Source: Mycobacterium sp. 4858 (lineage in GTDB: Bacteria > Actinomycetota > Actinomycetes > Mycobacteriales > Mycobacteriaceae). Taken from it: a DNA stretch of 64,000 nt. The DNA is taken from assembly GCF_900240975.1 (NCBI RefSeq), contig NZ_LT968776.1, forward strand, positions 1,793,482 through 1,857,481. The letters are read 5' to 3'. The notes beneath the pieces were generated by a model. The model was not told where the DNA came from, did not search any database, and saw only the letters and a program-made list of their open reading frames with translations. Numbering within the stretch: the stretch's first letter is position 1; every line of letters starts with the position of its first letter. Below are positions 50,501 to 58,291 of the stretch, piece by piece. The position numbers and the translations under genes are program-made.

Positions 50501-51744
50501 CGCTGACGCTGACCCTGCCGCGGCCCACCGAGGTCACCGCGCTGCGGCTGGTGCCCAGCCGGTCGGCGTTGCCCGCCCACCCCAGGGTGGTGGCCGTCAA
50601 CCTGGGCGACGGCCCGCAGGTCCGCGCGTTGAAACCCGGTGAGCCGCAGACGATCCCGCTCAACCCCCGGGTCACCGACAGCGTCGCCGTGAGCCTGCTG
50701 GACTGGGACGACGTGATCGACCGCAACGCGTTGGGGTTCGACCAGCTCAAGCCGCCGGGGGTGGCCGAGCTGACGGCGCTCGGCGCCGACGGCAACCCGA
50801 TCGCGCCCGCCGACACGGCCCGCGACCGCGCGCGCGAGATCGCCGTCGACTGCGACCACGGTCCGGTGATCGCGGTCGCGGGCCGGTTCGTGCACACGTC
50901 GATCCGCACCACCGTCGGCGCGCTGCTCGACGACGAGCCCATTGCGGCGCGGGCCTGCGACCGCGATCCCATCGCGCTGCCGGCGGGCCAGCAGGAACTG
51001 TTGGTCAGCCCGGGCGCCCAGTTCGTCGTCGACGGCGTCGACCTGTCACCGTCAGCGGCTGCCGCCGCCACGCCCAGCCCCGTCGGGGTCCCGGTGTGGC
51101 GGACCTGGGGCCCGGACCGTCGCGAGGTGCAGGCTCCGCCATCGGCTACGTCACGAGTACTGGTCATCCCGGAAAGCATCAACCCCGGTTGGGTGGCGCG
51201 CACCGCCTCCGGCGCCCGGCTGACCCCGGTGGCCGTCAACGGGTGGCAGCAGGGCTGGGTGGTGCCCCCGGGCGACCCCGGCACCATCACGCTGACCTTC
51301 CCGTCCAACACGCCGTACCGAGTGGGGCTGGCGGTGGGGCTGGCCTTGCTGCCGCTGCTGGCCATGCTCGCGCTATGGCGCACCCGGCGCCCTCGGGTCG
51401 ACGACGCGCCCGCCCGGCCATGGACACCCGGGCCGTGGGCGGCGGTTGCCGTGGTGGCCTGCGGGGCGGTGATCGCCGGCGCGGCCGGGGCCGCCGTGGT
51501 CGGGGCCGCCCTGGGCCTGCGGTATGCGCTGCGGGGTCGGCGCCTGGACCGCGCGACGATGGTGGTGAGCGCCGGCGGGCTGATCCTGGCCGGGGCGGTG
51601 CTGTCCCGCAATCCCTGGCGATCGGTCGACGGCTACGCGGGCCACTCCGCGAATGTCCAGCTGCTGGCGCTGATTTCGCTGGCGGCGCTCGTGACTTGCG
51701 CGGTGGTTCTGCCCGAACGGGTGCGCCCGGGCCGCGACGAATAG
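47554..51744 (+). CDS. aftD: Alpha-(1->3)-arabinofuranosyltransferase AftD
   Basis: 1,396 residues from GTG 47554 (Rv0236c is about 1,400). GT-C type glycosyltransferase. The N-terminal part (about 1-430) holds around eleven membrane helices, with an early loop GRVSPDTKLDLTANP likely holding the catalytic Asp. The large periplasmic part (about 430-1280) contains discoidin/F5-8-like modules, for example VAAVDGDPATAWVSN and YAATDGDPATAWTAP (carbohydrate binding). Four C-terminal helices follow at about 1290-1390. It adds arabinose branches to arabinogalactan and lipoarabinomannan and is essential in mycobacteria. It begins 46 bp after a tandem repeat. Confidence 0.94.
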   Translation: MPLPRRWLWLAGAIALLLSFAQSPGRVSPDTKLDLTANPLRFLARATNLWNSELPFGQAQNQAYGYLFPHGTFFAIGHLLSVPGWVTQRLWWALLLTVGFWGLLRVAEALGIGSPASRVIGAAAFALSPRVLTTLGSISSETLPMMLAPWVLLPTILALRASGNRSVRALAAQAGLAVALMGAVNAIATLAGCLPAVIWWACHRPNRLWWRYTGWWLLSLFLAMAWWVVALVMLRVISPPFLDFIESSGVTTQWSSLTEILRGTDSWTPYVAPTATAGAPLVTGSAAVLATCLVAAAGLAGLASPAMPARGRLVTMLFVGVALMAAGYSGGLGSPVAHAVQAFLDAGGAPLRNVHKLGSVVRIPIALGIAQVLGRVPLPGRAPASGWLRAFAHPERDRRVAVAIVVLTALMVSTSLAWTGRLTPPGTFSAIPRYWQETADWLDRHNSGTPTPGRVLVVPGAPFATQVWGTSHDEPLQVLGGSPWGVRDSIPLTPPQTIRALDSVQRLFAAGRPSAGLADTLARQGVSYLVVRNDLDPDTSRSARPILVHRAVDGSPGLQKVAQFGEPVGPGTLAGFVADSGLRPRYPAVEVYRVAGGSGVPYFADVDRLPRVDGGPEVLLRLDERRRLQGEPPLGPVLMTADARGAGLPVPTVTVTDTPVARETDYGRVDQHSSAIRADGDARHTYNRVPDYPVPGADPVVGAWTGGRVTVSSSSSDSTAMPDVAPATSPVAAVDGDPATAWVSNSLQAAVGQWLQVDFDHPVTNAAITLTPSATAVGAQVRRILLETATGSTTLRFDEAGKPLAAALPYGETPWVRITAAGTDDGSPGVQFGITDLSITQYDASGFAHPVDLRHTVRVPGPPPGSAVAGWDLGSELLGRPGCAPTPDGVRCAPSMALAPEEPVNLSRTLTVPAPVSVSPLVWVRPRQGPKLADMLAEPGTTRARGDSDLVDVLGSAYAATDGDPATAWTAPQRVVQHKSAPTLTLTLPRPTEVTALRLVPSRSALPAHPRVVAVNLGDGPQVRALKPGEPQTIPLNPRVTDSVAVSLLDWDDVIDRNALGFDQLKPPGVAELTALGADGNPIAPADTARDRAREIAVDCDHGPVIAVAGRFVHTSIRTTVGALLDDEPIAARACDRDPIALPAGQQELLVSPGAQFVVDGVDLSPSAAAAATPSPVGVPVWRTWGPDRREVQAPPSATSRVLVIPESINPGWVARTASGARLTPVAVNGWQQGWVVPPGDPGTITLTFPSNTPYRVGLAVGLALLPLLAMLALWRTRRPRVDDAPARPWTPGPWAAVAVVACGAVIAGAAGAAVVGAALGLRYALRGRRLDRATMVVSAGGLILAGAVLSRNPWRSVDGYAGHSANVQLLALISLAALVTCAVVLPERVRPGRDE

Positions 51745-51832
51745 CCGGTTAGAGGTATTGGCTGCCGGTTTACCGCCTGCTTGACTGGATATGCGGGTCT
51801 GTGTGACCGCGACCGTCCGAGGAGATACGGCC

Positions 51833-53275
51833 ATGCGCTGGTTTTCCGCACCCGAATATTGGCTCGGCAGACTGGTGCTCGAGCGCGGCGTCGCCGTGGT
51901 CTATCTGCTGGCGTTCGTCGCGGCCGCGGCCCAGTTCCGCGCGTTGATCGGGGAGCACGGGATACAGCCGATCCCGCGGTTCCTTGCCCGGCAGTCGTTT
52001 CGGCGGGCACCGAGCCTGTTTCATCTGCGCTACTCCGATCGCCTGTTCTCGGTGGTTTCCTGGTTCGGCGCCGCGGTGGCGGCGGCGATCGTCGCCGGCG
52101 CGGCCGATGCGGTGCCGGTCTGGGCGGCCATGCTCATGTGGCTGACGCTGTGGGTGCTCTACCTGTCGATCGTCAACGTCGGGCAGACCTGGTATTCGTT
52201 CGGCTGGGAGTCGCTGCTGCTGGAAACCGGATTCCTGATGATCTTCCTCGGCAACAATCACGTGGCTCCGCCGCTGCTGACGCTGTGGATGGCCCGGTTG
52301 CTGCTGTTCCGGGTGGAGTTCGGGGCCGGGCTGATCAAGCTGCGCGGCGACCCGTGCTGGCGCGACCTGACGTGCCTGTACTACCACCACGAGACGCAGC
52401 CCATGCCGGGGCCATTGAGCTGGTTCTTCCACCACCTGCCCAAGCCGCTGCACCGAATCGAGGTGGCGGGCAACCATTTCTCGCAGCTGGTGGTGCCGTT
52501 CGGGTTGTTCGCGCCGCAACCGGTGGCCAGCATCGCAGCGGCCGTCATCGTTGTCACCCAGCTGTGGCTGGTGGCGTCGGGCAACTTCGCCTGGCTCAAT
52601 TGGGTGACGATCCTGTTGGCGTGCAGCGCGATCGACGACTCGTGGTTCGGTTTGGTTGGCCTGCCCCATCGTCCGGCGTTTTCGGCGACGCCGCTGTGGT
52701 TCGTCGTGTTGGTCGTCGCGTTCGCCGCAGCGGTGCTGTTCATGAGCTACTGGCCGGTGCGCAACATGCTGTCCTCCCGCCAACGAATGAACATGTCGTT
52801 CAACTCTTTTCATCTGGTCAATACCTACGGCGCGTTCGGCAGCATCGGGCGCGTCCGCCGCGAGGTGGTGATCGAAGGCACCGAGGAAGTACACCTGACC
52901 ACCCAGACCGTTTGGAAGGAATACGAATTCAAGGGCAAGCCCGGTGCCGTGCGCCGGCTTCCGCGGCAGTGGGCGCCCTATCACCTGCGGCTGGACTGGC
53001 TGATGTGGTTCGCCGCCATCTCGCCCGCCTACGCGCAGCCGTGGCTCACACCGTTCCTGCAGCGCCTCCTGCGCAACGACCGGCCCACCCTGCGATTGTT
53101 GCGGCACAATCCGTTTCCGGATTCGCCGCCGCGGTACGTACGCGCGCAACTCTACGAGTATCGCTTCACCACGCCCGCGGAGCTGCGCAGGGAGCGGGCC
53201 TGGTGGCATCGGACACTGATCGGCGGCTACATCCGGCCGATGGCGCTACCGGCGGCAACGACCCAGCACGGCTGA
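51833..53275 (+). CDS. Lipase-maturation-factor-like membrane protein (Rv0235c-like)
   Basis: 480 residues from ATG 51833; GAGGAG lies 8 nt upstream. About eight membrane segments. Diagnostic LMF stretches are WYSFGWESLLLETGFLMIFLG, RVEFGAGLIKLRGDPCWRDL and YHHETQPMPGPLSWFFHHLP, then FNSFHLVNTYGAFGSI. In vertebrates LMF1 helps fold lipases in the ER; the bacterial role is unknown. It follows aftD by 88 bp, as in H37Rv. Confidence 0.87.
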   Translation: MRWFSAPEYWLGRLVLERGVAVVYLLAFVAAAAQFRALIGEHGIQPIPRFLARQSFRRAPSLFHLRYSDRLFSVVSWFGAAVAAAIVAGAADAVPVWAAMLMWLTLWVLYLSIVNVGQTWYSFGWESLLLETGFLMIFLGNNHVAPPLLTLWMARLLLFRVEFGAGLIKLRGDPCWRDLTCLYYHHETQPMPGPLSWFFHHLPKPLHRIEVAGNHFSQLVVPFGLFAPQPVASIAAAVIVVTQLWLVASGNFAWLNWVTILLACSAIDDSWFGLVGLPHRPAFSATPLWFVVLVVAFAAAVLFMSYWPVRNMLSSRQRMNMSFNSFHLVNTYGAFGSIGRVRREVVIEGTEEVHLTTQTVWKEYEFKGKPGAVRRLPRQWAPYHLRLDWLMWFAAISPAYAQPWLTPFLQRLLRNDRPTLRLLRHNPFPDSPPRYVRAQLYEYRFTTPAELRRERAWWHRTLIGGYIRPMALPAATTQHG

Positions 53276-53749
53276 GTTATGCCGCGTCGTCGTCATCGTC
53301 GTCGTGGTGAAGCAGTTTTTCGGGGTGGTGGAAGGTGTTTTTGCGCGGCTGCCCCCGGTCCAGCCGCGGGGGTGGGATCCATTCGGTGTCACCCTCGGTG
53401 TTTGTGCGGGTGGTCCAGCCGTCGGGTTTGAGCAGGCGGTGATGGGGTCCGCAGGCGAAGGTGAGGTTGTCGATATCGGTGCGGCGGCACTGGGTCCAGT
53501 CGGTGACGTGGTGGACCTCGGACAGGTAGCCGGGGACGGTACAGCCCGGGGCGGTGCAGCCGCGGTCCTTGGCGTACAGCACGATTCGCTGGCCGGGAGA
53601 GGCCAGGCGTTTGGTGTGATACAGCGCCAGCGGTTTGGCGTTGTCGAAGACGGCCAAATAGTGACGCCTCTCTGTGTCAAGGGTGTTGGTTGTAGCGTGT
53701 GATTGCGGGCCCGGGAAGTGACTTGTCTGAAGTGTCGGTGTACGGGGTA

Positions 53750-54850
53750 TTAGCCGATCGCGCGAGACAACAGAGTCGCCCCCGAGTGTCCTCCCGGGTC
53801 CGCCTCGTCTGGGTGGGCATCGCGGGTTAGTTGTCGGTAGACGGCGTCGGAGAGGCGTCGTTTGAGGCAGCGCATGGCCTCGCGTTTGCTCTTCCCTTCG
53901 GATCGTTTGCGCTGGTAGTAGGTCCGGCCGGGGGTGTCGGAGCGGATCTGGGTGAGCGCCATGACGTGCAGACAGGCGTTGAGCTGGCGGTCACCTGCGC
54001 GGGAGAGCCGGTGGCGGACGACGTCGCCGGAGGACACCTCGATGGGGGCGGTGCCGGTGTAGGTGGCGAAGGCGGCTGCTGAGCGGAATCGGTGGACGTG
54101 TCCGACGCGGCTGATGATCTTGGCGGCCGAGACTGTTCCGATGCCGTGCAGCTCGGTGAGGGTGGTGCCCGAGGTGGTGACCGCGGACTGGATGTCGCCA
54201 GCGGCCTTGGCAATGCGGCGGTCGAGGTGACGGACTTCGGCCACCATGTCGACGGCCAAGGCGCGCAATGCCTTAGCGGCGGCATCTCGGGGACGGATCG
54301 CGCCTAGCAGCGTAGCGGCACGTTCGGCGGTCAAAGTGCCCGATGCTCCGCCGGGGCTCAGCTTGGTGAGCAGGACGTGCAGCCGGTTGATGGTTTGAGT
54401 GCGGGTCTTCACCAGATCCTCGCGGTGTTCGACTATTGCTCGTAGCGCGGTCGCGGCGTCATCGACGGTGACCGTCGTGAGGTGGGCGGCGTTGAGAGCG
54501 GCGATCCCGACCGACACGGCGTCGGCGTCGTCGTTCTTACGACCGTGCCCGGTGGACAGAAGCCGTACGCGGGCAGCGAGTTTGGCGGGAACGTCCATGA
54601 CGTCCACTCCATCGTGGACCAGCTGGGCGGTCAACGGAGCGCCCATTCCGTGCGCCCCCTCGATGGCCCACATGCTGGCGTGCCAGGCGCGCGCGAAGCG
54701 GCGCAGTGACCGGTAGCCGTCCCGGCTGACCGATACCCGCAAGGTGGCCAAGGGCTGCAGAGACTCGCCGACTGCGACGGCGGTCCACGACGCTTTGTGG
54801 GGGTCGATGGCGATCACCACCCGTCGGTCGATGGTTAATACCGCTGACAT
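53750..54850 (-). CDS. IS110-family RNA-guided recombinase (transposase)
   Basis: 366 residues. The N-terminal RuvC-like DEDD domain has VVIAIDPHKAS (Asp16), MWAIEGAHGMG (Glu64) and GRKNDDADAVSVG (Asp107, Asp110). The C-terminal Tnp domain has LHGIGTVSAAKIISRVG and APIEVSSGDVVRHRLSRAGDRQLN, whose serine (273 or 274) is the likely catalytic Ser. Complete and apparently intact. Family members recombine donor and target DNA under direction of a bridge RNA from their own non-coding end. Shorter than IS900 transposase (about 400 residues), so a different element. Confidence 0.94.
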   Translation of the reverse strand: MSAVLTIDRRVVIAIDPHKASWTAVAVGESLQPLATLRVSVSRDGYRSLRRFARAWHASMWAIEGAHGMGAPLTAQLVHDGVDVMDVPAKLAARVRLLSTGHGRKNDDADAVSVGIAALNAAHLTTVTVDDAATALRAIVEHREDLVKTRTQTINRLHVLLTKLSPGGASGTLTAERAATLLGAIRPRDAAAKALRALAVDMVAEVRHLDRRIAKAAGDIQSAVTTSGTTLTELHGIGTVSAAKIISRVGHVHRFRSAAAFATYTGTAPIEVSSGDVVRHRLSRAGDRQLNACLHVMALTQIRSDTPGRTYYQRKRSEGKSKREAMRCLKRRLSDAVYRQLTRDAHPDEADPGGHSGATLLSRAIG

Positions 54851-54881
54851 GTCTCACTCCTCACTTCGATATGTTGAAAGC

Positions 54882-55049
54882 GAGGAGGGCACATCAACTT
54901 TCGGCTTAGCAGGCCTCTCTCAAGCCACTCCTCGTTTGCGGCGATGACCGGACGCAGGTCACTACTAAGTCAACCCCTACCGGTGACAGGTGCGCGTCGA
55001 GCGGAGCCGGCCACCGCCTAGAGAAGCATGGCTGCAGGCCACGCTCTCT
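54882..55049 (-). ncRNA. Predicted bridge RNA of the IS110 element
   Basis: Read from the minus strand, the left end gives a 5' stem-loop (55049-55020: AGAGA-GCGTGGC with GCCATGC-TTCTCT). A first guide loop follows, closed by GCGG/CCGC and CCGG/CCGG (55017-54938). A second guide loop is closed by GAGGAGTGGC and GCCCTCCTC (54933-54924 and 54890-54882). Loop 1 carries ACGCGCACC (54997-54989) and TAGTG (54964-54960), matching the left target and complementary to the right target. Loop 2 carries AGAGAGGC (54920-54913) and AAGTTG (54900-54895), matching the element's right-end terminus and complementary to its left-end terminus. Size (about 168 nt), order and position upstream of the recombinase agree with known IS110 bridge RNAs. 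Confidence 0.8.
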
Positions 55050-56192
55050 TGCTCCCAATTCAACAAGTTGGTGCGCGTGGCGGGCCAGCCGGATCACCTC
55101 GCTGATGGGGAGCCGGGTGCCCCCGCCGGTGAGCCCCGTGCCGGTGGCGGTCTGCAGCTCAGCCAAGGTGGTGGTGATGATGATGGAGGCGGGTAAGCCG
55201 TTGTGCTGGCCCAGTTTTCCCGAGGCGAGCAAGCCGCGCAGCCCAGCGAGCAGCCCGTCGTGATTCCGCTGCGCGGCGCTGCGGGCATCGCGGTCGATCG
55301 CGTCTTGCGTCGGCGCCCCGTCGACGCAGGGCGTGTCGCCCATGGGGTTGCACATGCCCGGTGCGGCCAGCTTGGCCAACACGGCCTCAAGGGTGGCGCG
55401 GCCTTCGGGGGTGAGTAGACCGCGCAGCTCGGACATGCCATCCGGACCCTGCTTGCCCAGCACCAATCCGCGGCGGCGGGCGCGGTCCTCGTCGGTGTAG
55501 GTACCGTCGGGATTGAGGCAGTCGGCGACGTGGTCGGCCAGCTCGGCGAGTTGTTCGGGGCGAAAGTGAGTGCCCGCTTCGGCCAGATCGGCCTCGACCG
55601 CCTTTCGGGTGGCGAAGTCCACCCAGCCAGGCAGCCGGTGAAAGAACCGGCGGATCACCGCCACCTGCCCGCCTCCGAGTGCCCCGGCGCATTGGGCTGC
55701 CGCGGTGGCTGGCAGCGTCGGCTCCAGCAGCTCACCGGTCAGCCCGTGCCGCGGCCCCAGGTCGGTAGCCTCTTTGACCCGCCGCGATGCCTCGGCGCGG
55801 CTGATCAACGTCGCCTCGGCGATCGCGTGCGGCAGGGTGCCGCCCAACTCTTCTGGAGTCGCTTGGTGGGCCAGGGAGTTGATCACCGGATGCTCGATGG
55901 CCGGCAGTTGGCGGCGCGCCTTCTCGCAGCGCTCCAGCATCGCCAGCTGTTGCGCGACGTTCATCGCGCCAACCGGTAACGCGCGAGCGCGGGCCAAGAC
56001 CGCATCAAGATCGTCGAACACTGCGACGGCCTCGTCATCTTCACCCGAACTCATGACCCCAAACTAGCCACCCCCACCGACAAAACCGGCTCGAAATCGC
56101 CATAGATGCACACTCGCGCAAGGAATTTGGAAATTCTTCGGCGGCCTGGGGAGTCAGGAGCAACAATTGTGAGGGCAAAAAGGGAACGACGC

Positions 56193-56564
56193 ATGAGATC
56201 AGCACTCGCAATCTTGACAACGGCACTGGCGCTCACCGGCGCCCTGTGGACCGCGGACCTGATGCTCGGTGCGGGCACGGCCCACGCCGTCTGCTCCACC
56301 AACAACGGCGGCAACCAGCCGCCGGAATGTGCACCGCCCGAGGGCCCACCGGGCTGCTACACCTCCCACATCTGCAGCCAGATGTGGTGCCCGAACCTCG
56401 GCGAGCTGCGGCGGATGCCGGACTGGGACAGAAACGTCTGCCACACCTATTACTTCGCGCCCGACTCCGGCCTTCCCGCGCTGATGGTCCACGGCCAGCC
56501 GCCAGGGTTGCGGCTTCCGCCGAACACCGGCGTCTGCCCGCCCTTAGCCTGGATGTGCCCGTGA
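56193..56564 (+). CDS. Secreted Cys/Pro-rich protein
   Basis: 123 residues from ATG 56193, with AGGGA upstream. The signal peptide spans residues 1-31 (SALAILTTALALTGALWTADL, cleavage at GTAHA-VC). The mature part has eight cysteines (VCSTNNGG, PPECAPPEG, GCYTSHICSQMWCPNL, NVCHTYYF, GVCPP, WMCP), so several disulphides are likely. No family recognised. Its stop lies 1 bp from the convergent acetolactate-synthase-like stop. Confidence 0.75.
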   Translation: MRSALAILTTALALTGALWTADLMLGAGTAHAVCSTNNGGNQPPECAPPEGPPGCYTSHICSQMWCPNLGELRRMPDWDRNVCHTYYFAPDSGLPALMVHGQPPGLRLPPNTGVCPPLAWMCP

Positions 56565-56565
56565 A

Positions 56566-58212
56566 TCACAGCGACTCGTCCAGCTCGCCGAGCCGGTCGG
56601 TCAACCGCAAGTTGTCCGAGTAGTCGACCGGGCAGGCGATCACCGAGACGCCGTCATCCGCTAAGGCGGCACGCAGCGTGGGCAGCAGCTCCTCGGCGCT
56701 GTTGATCCGATATCCCTTGGCACCAAAGCTTTCCGCGTACTTGACCACGTCGGGATTGCCGAACTTCACATAGTAGTGCGCGCCGAGCTCGAGGTCCATT
56801 TTCCACTCGATCAGCCCGTAACCGCCGTCCTCCCAGATCAGCACCACCAGCGGTATCCGCTCGCGGACGGCGGTCTCGATTTCCTGCGAGTTCATCAGGA
56901 ACGCGCCGTCCCCGACGACGGCCAGCACCTTCGTGTCGGGCCGCGCCAGTTTCACACCGAGCGCACCTGGCAGCGAAAATCCCATGGTGGACAAGCCATT
57001 CGACACCAGGCAGGTGTTGCACTCGTACGTCGGATAGAGCCGCGCCATCCACATCTTGGTGGCGCCGGTGTCCACCAGGACGACGTCGCTGCGGCCCAGC
57101 GCCGCGCGGGTGTCGGCGACCACCCGCGCCGGGGCCAGCGGATAACGCGAATCCTGTTGCCCGCGGGCGAATTCCTCGGCGAGTAAGCCGTGGCCGGGGA
57201 CGTCCGGGTCCGCCTCGTAGGAATGGCCGTCCAGCGCGTCCGTCAACGCATCCAAAGAAGAGCCGATGTCTCCGATGATGCCGACGTCCACCGAATAGTG
57301 CGCGTCGACCTCGGCAGGGAAACGGTGGACGTGGATGATCTTCTTGTCGGCCTGCGGGTTGATCCGGATGGGGTCGAACTCCTGCAACTCGTAGCCGACA
57401 GCGATCACCACGTCGGCGTTGTCGAAGCCGAAGTTCACGTAGTCGTGCCGCATGAACCCCAGGGTCCCGATGCTGTTGGGATGGTCGTCGGGCATCACGC
57501 CCTTGCCGTGGAAGGTGTTGGCGACCGGAATGCCGAACTGCTCGGAGAACCGGACCAGGGCCGCGGTGGCGTTGCCGCGGGCGGCGCCGTGACCGGCCAG
57601 CACCACCGGCCGCTTGGCCTTGCGCAGGATGTCGACCGCGCGCTCCACCTGGCCGGGTGCGGGGGCATCCGGACGAACGACGTTGCGCGGCAACGGCGTC
57701 AGGTCGTAGTCGGTCTCATCGGCATCGATGTGCTCGGGCACCGCCAGGTACACCGCCGCCGGGCGTTCGGTCTCGGCGACCTTGAACGCCTTGCGGAACA
57801 TCTCGGGGATGGCGCGCGCGGTGGGGACCCCGGCGGCCCATCGGGTGATGGGGGCGAACATTCGCACCAGGTCGACGTACTGGTGTGACTCCTTGAACTC
57901 CCGGTCCTGGCCGACCTGGGCGGAGATGGCGACCAGCGGGGTGCTGTTGGTGGTGGCATCGGCGACGCCGAGTTGCATGTTGATCGCACCCGGACCCAGG
58001 GTGCTCGACACCACCGCCGCCCGCCCGGTGACCCGCCCGTACATCTCGGCCATGAAGGCCGCGCCCTGCTCGTGCCGGGTCAGCACATAGCGGATGCTCG
58101 ACGAGGCCAGGGCCTGCACGAAGCGGATGTTCTCCTCGCCCGGCAGGCCGAAGACCACGGAAACGCCGTCGTTTTCCAGGCACTTGACCATCAGCTCGGC
58201 GGCTTTACTCAT
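56566..58212 (-). CDS. Thiamine-diphosphate enzyme, acetolactate-synthase-like
   Basis: 548 residues from ATG 58212 (GGGAGGTGCCGG before it). Three-domain TPP fold. The activating Glu is in TRHEQGAAFMAEMYGR (Glu48). The middle domain starts near PAPGQVERAVDILRKAKRPVVLAGHG. The TPP/Mg motif is VVGDGAFLMNSQEIETAV followed by IWEDGGYG. It is annotated in similar genomes as acetolactate synthase large subunit, but no small subunit is present, so a decarboxylase or carboligase on another 2-oxoacid is equally possible. Divergent from gabD1 across 79 bp. Confidence 0.85.
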   Translation of the reverse strand: MSKAAELMVKCLENDGVSVVFGLPGEENIRFVQALASSSIRYVLTRHEQGAAFMAEMYGRVTGRAAVVSSTLGPGAINMQLGVADATTNSTPLVAISAQVGQDREFKESHQYVDLVRMFAPITRWAAGVPTARAIPEMFRKAFKVAETERPAAVYLAVPEHIDADETDYDLTPLPRNVVRPDAPAPGQVERAVDILRKAKRPVVLAGHGAARGNATAALVRFSEQFGIPVANTFHGKGVMPDDHPNSIGTLGFMRHDYVNFGFDNADVVIAVGYELQEFDPIRINPQADKKIIHVHRFPAEVDAHYSVDVGIIGDIGSSLDALTDALDGHSYEADPDVPGHGLLAEEFARGQQDSRYPLAPARVVADTRAALGRSDVVLVDTGATKMWMARLYPTYECNTCLVSNGLSTMGFSLPGALGVKLARPDTKVLAVVGDGAFLMNSQEIETAVRERIPLVVLIWEDGGYGLIEWKMDLELGAHYYVKFGNPDVVKYAESFGAKGYRINSAEELLPTLRAALADDGVSVIACPVDYSDNLRLTDRLGELDESL

Positions 58213-58291
58213 CCGGCACCTCCCTTGAGGGAACGATAGTGGCAGGCTGGGTGTTGGACCTCTTACCAACCCCGAAGCGAAGGATGTCAGC

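Larger units (their letters stand above)
53664..55070 (-). mobile_element. IS110-family insertion sequence, 1,407 bp
   Basis: Ends are fixed by restoration of the interrupted gene. There are no terminal inverted repeats, as is usual for the family. On the coding strand it starts CAACTTGTTG and ends AGAGAGGCGT, and a CA dinucleotide flanks both junctions as the likely crossover core. It contains one recombinase gene, an 86-nt right end and a 220-nt left end that would encode a bridge RNA. Not identified with a named IS. Confidence 0.92.
53277..56054 (-). pseudogene. DUF222-HNH endonuclease (13E12 family), split by an IS110 element
   Basis: The N-terminal part is 55071-56054 (DUF222 region up to LPISEVIRLARHAH). 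The C-terminal part is 53277-53663 (HYLAVFDNAKPLALY, then the HNH domain CTAPGCTVPGY, EVHHVTDW, LTFACGPHHRLLKPDGW, and a His/Asp-rich end). Joining 55071 to 53663 restores one open frame of 456 codons plus stop, with the family sequence HAHHYLAVFD at the joint. So the split is recent and otherwise undamaged. The N-terminal part now reads into the element and stops at 54906. Such genes occur in several copies in mycobacteria. Confidence 0.92.

Noticed and set aside
48010..50895. Minus-strand frame of 961 codons opposite aftD
   Set aside because: Shadow of aftD; the product is Arg/Gly/His repeats without any domain.
54906..55070. The C-terminal extension of the DUF222 N-terminal fragment as a genuine protein end
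   Set aside because: These codons lie inside the IS left end and encode no DUF222 sequence. They are read-through into the element.
53661..55073. GTG at both IS junctions as a 3-bp target duplication
   Set aside because: The joined gene needs two His codons (HAHHYL is the family sequence). The flanking GTGs are therefore original sequence, and only a 2-nt crossover core needs to be assumed.
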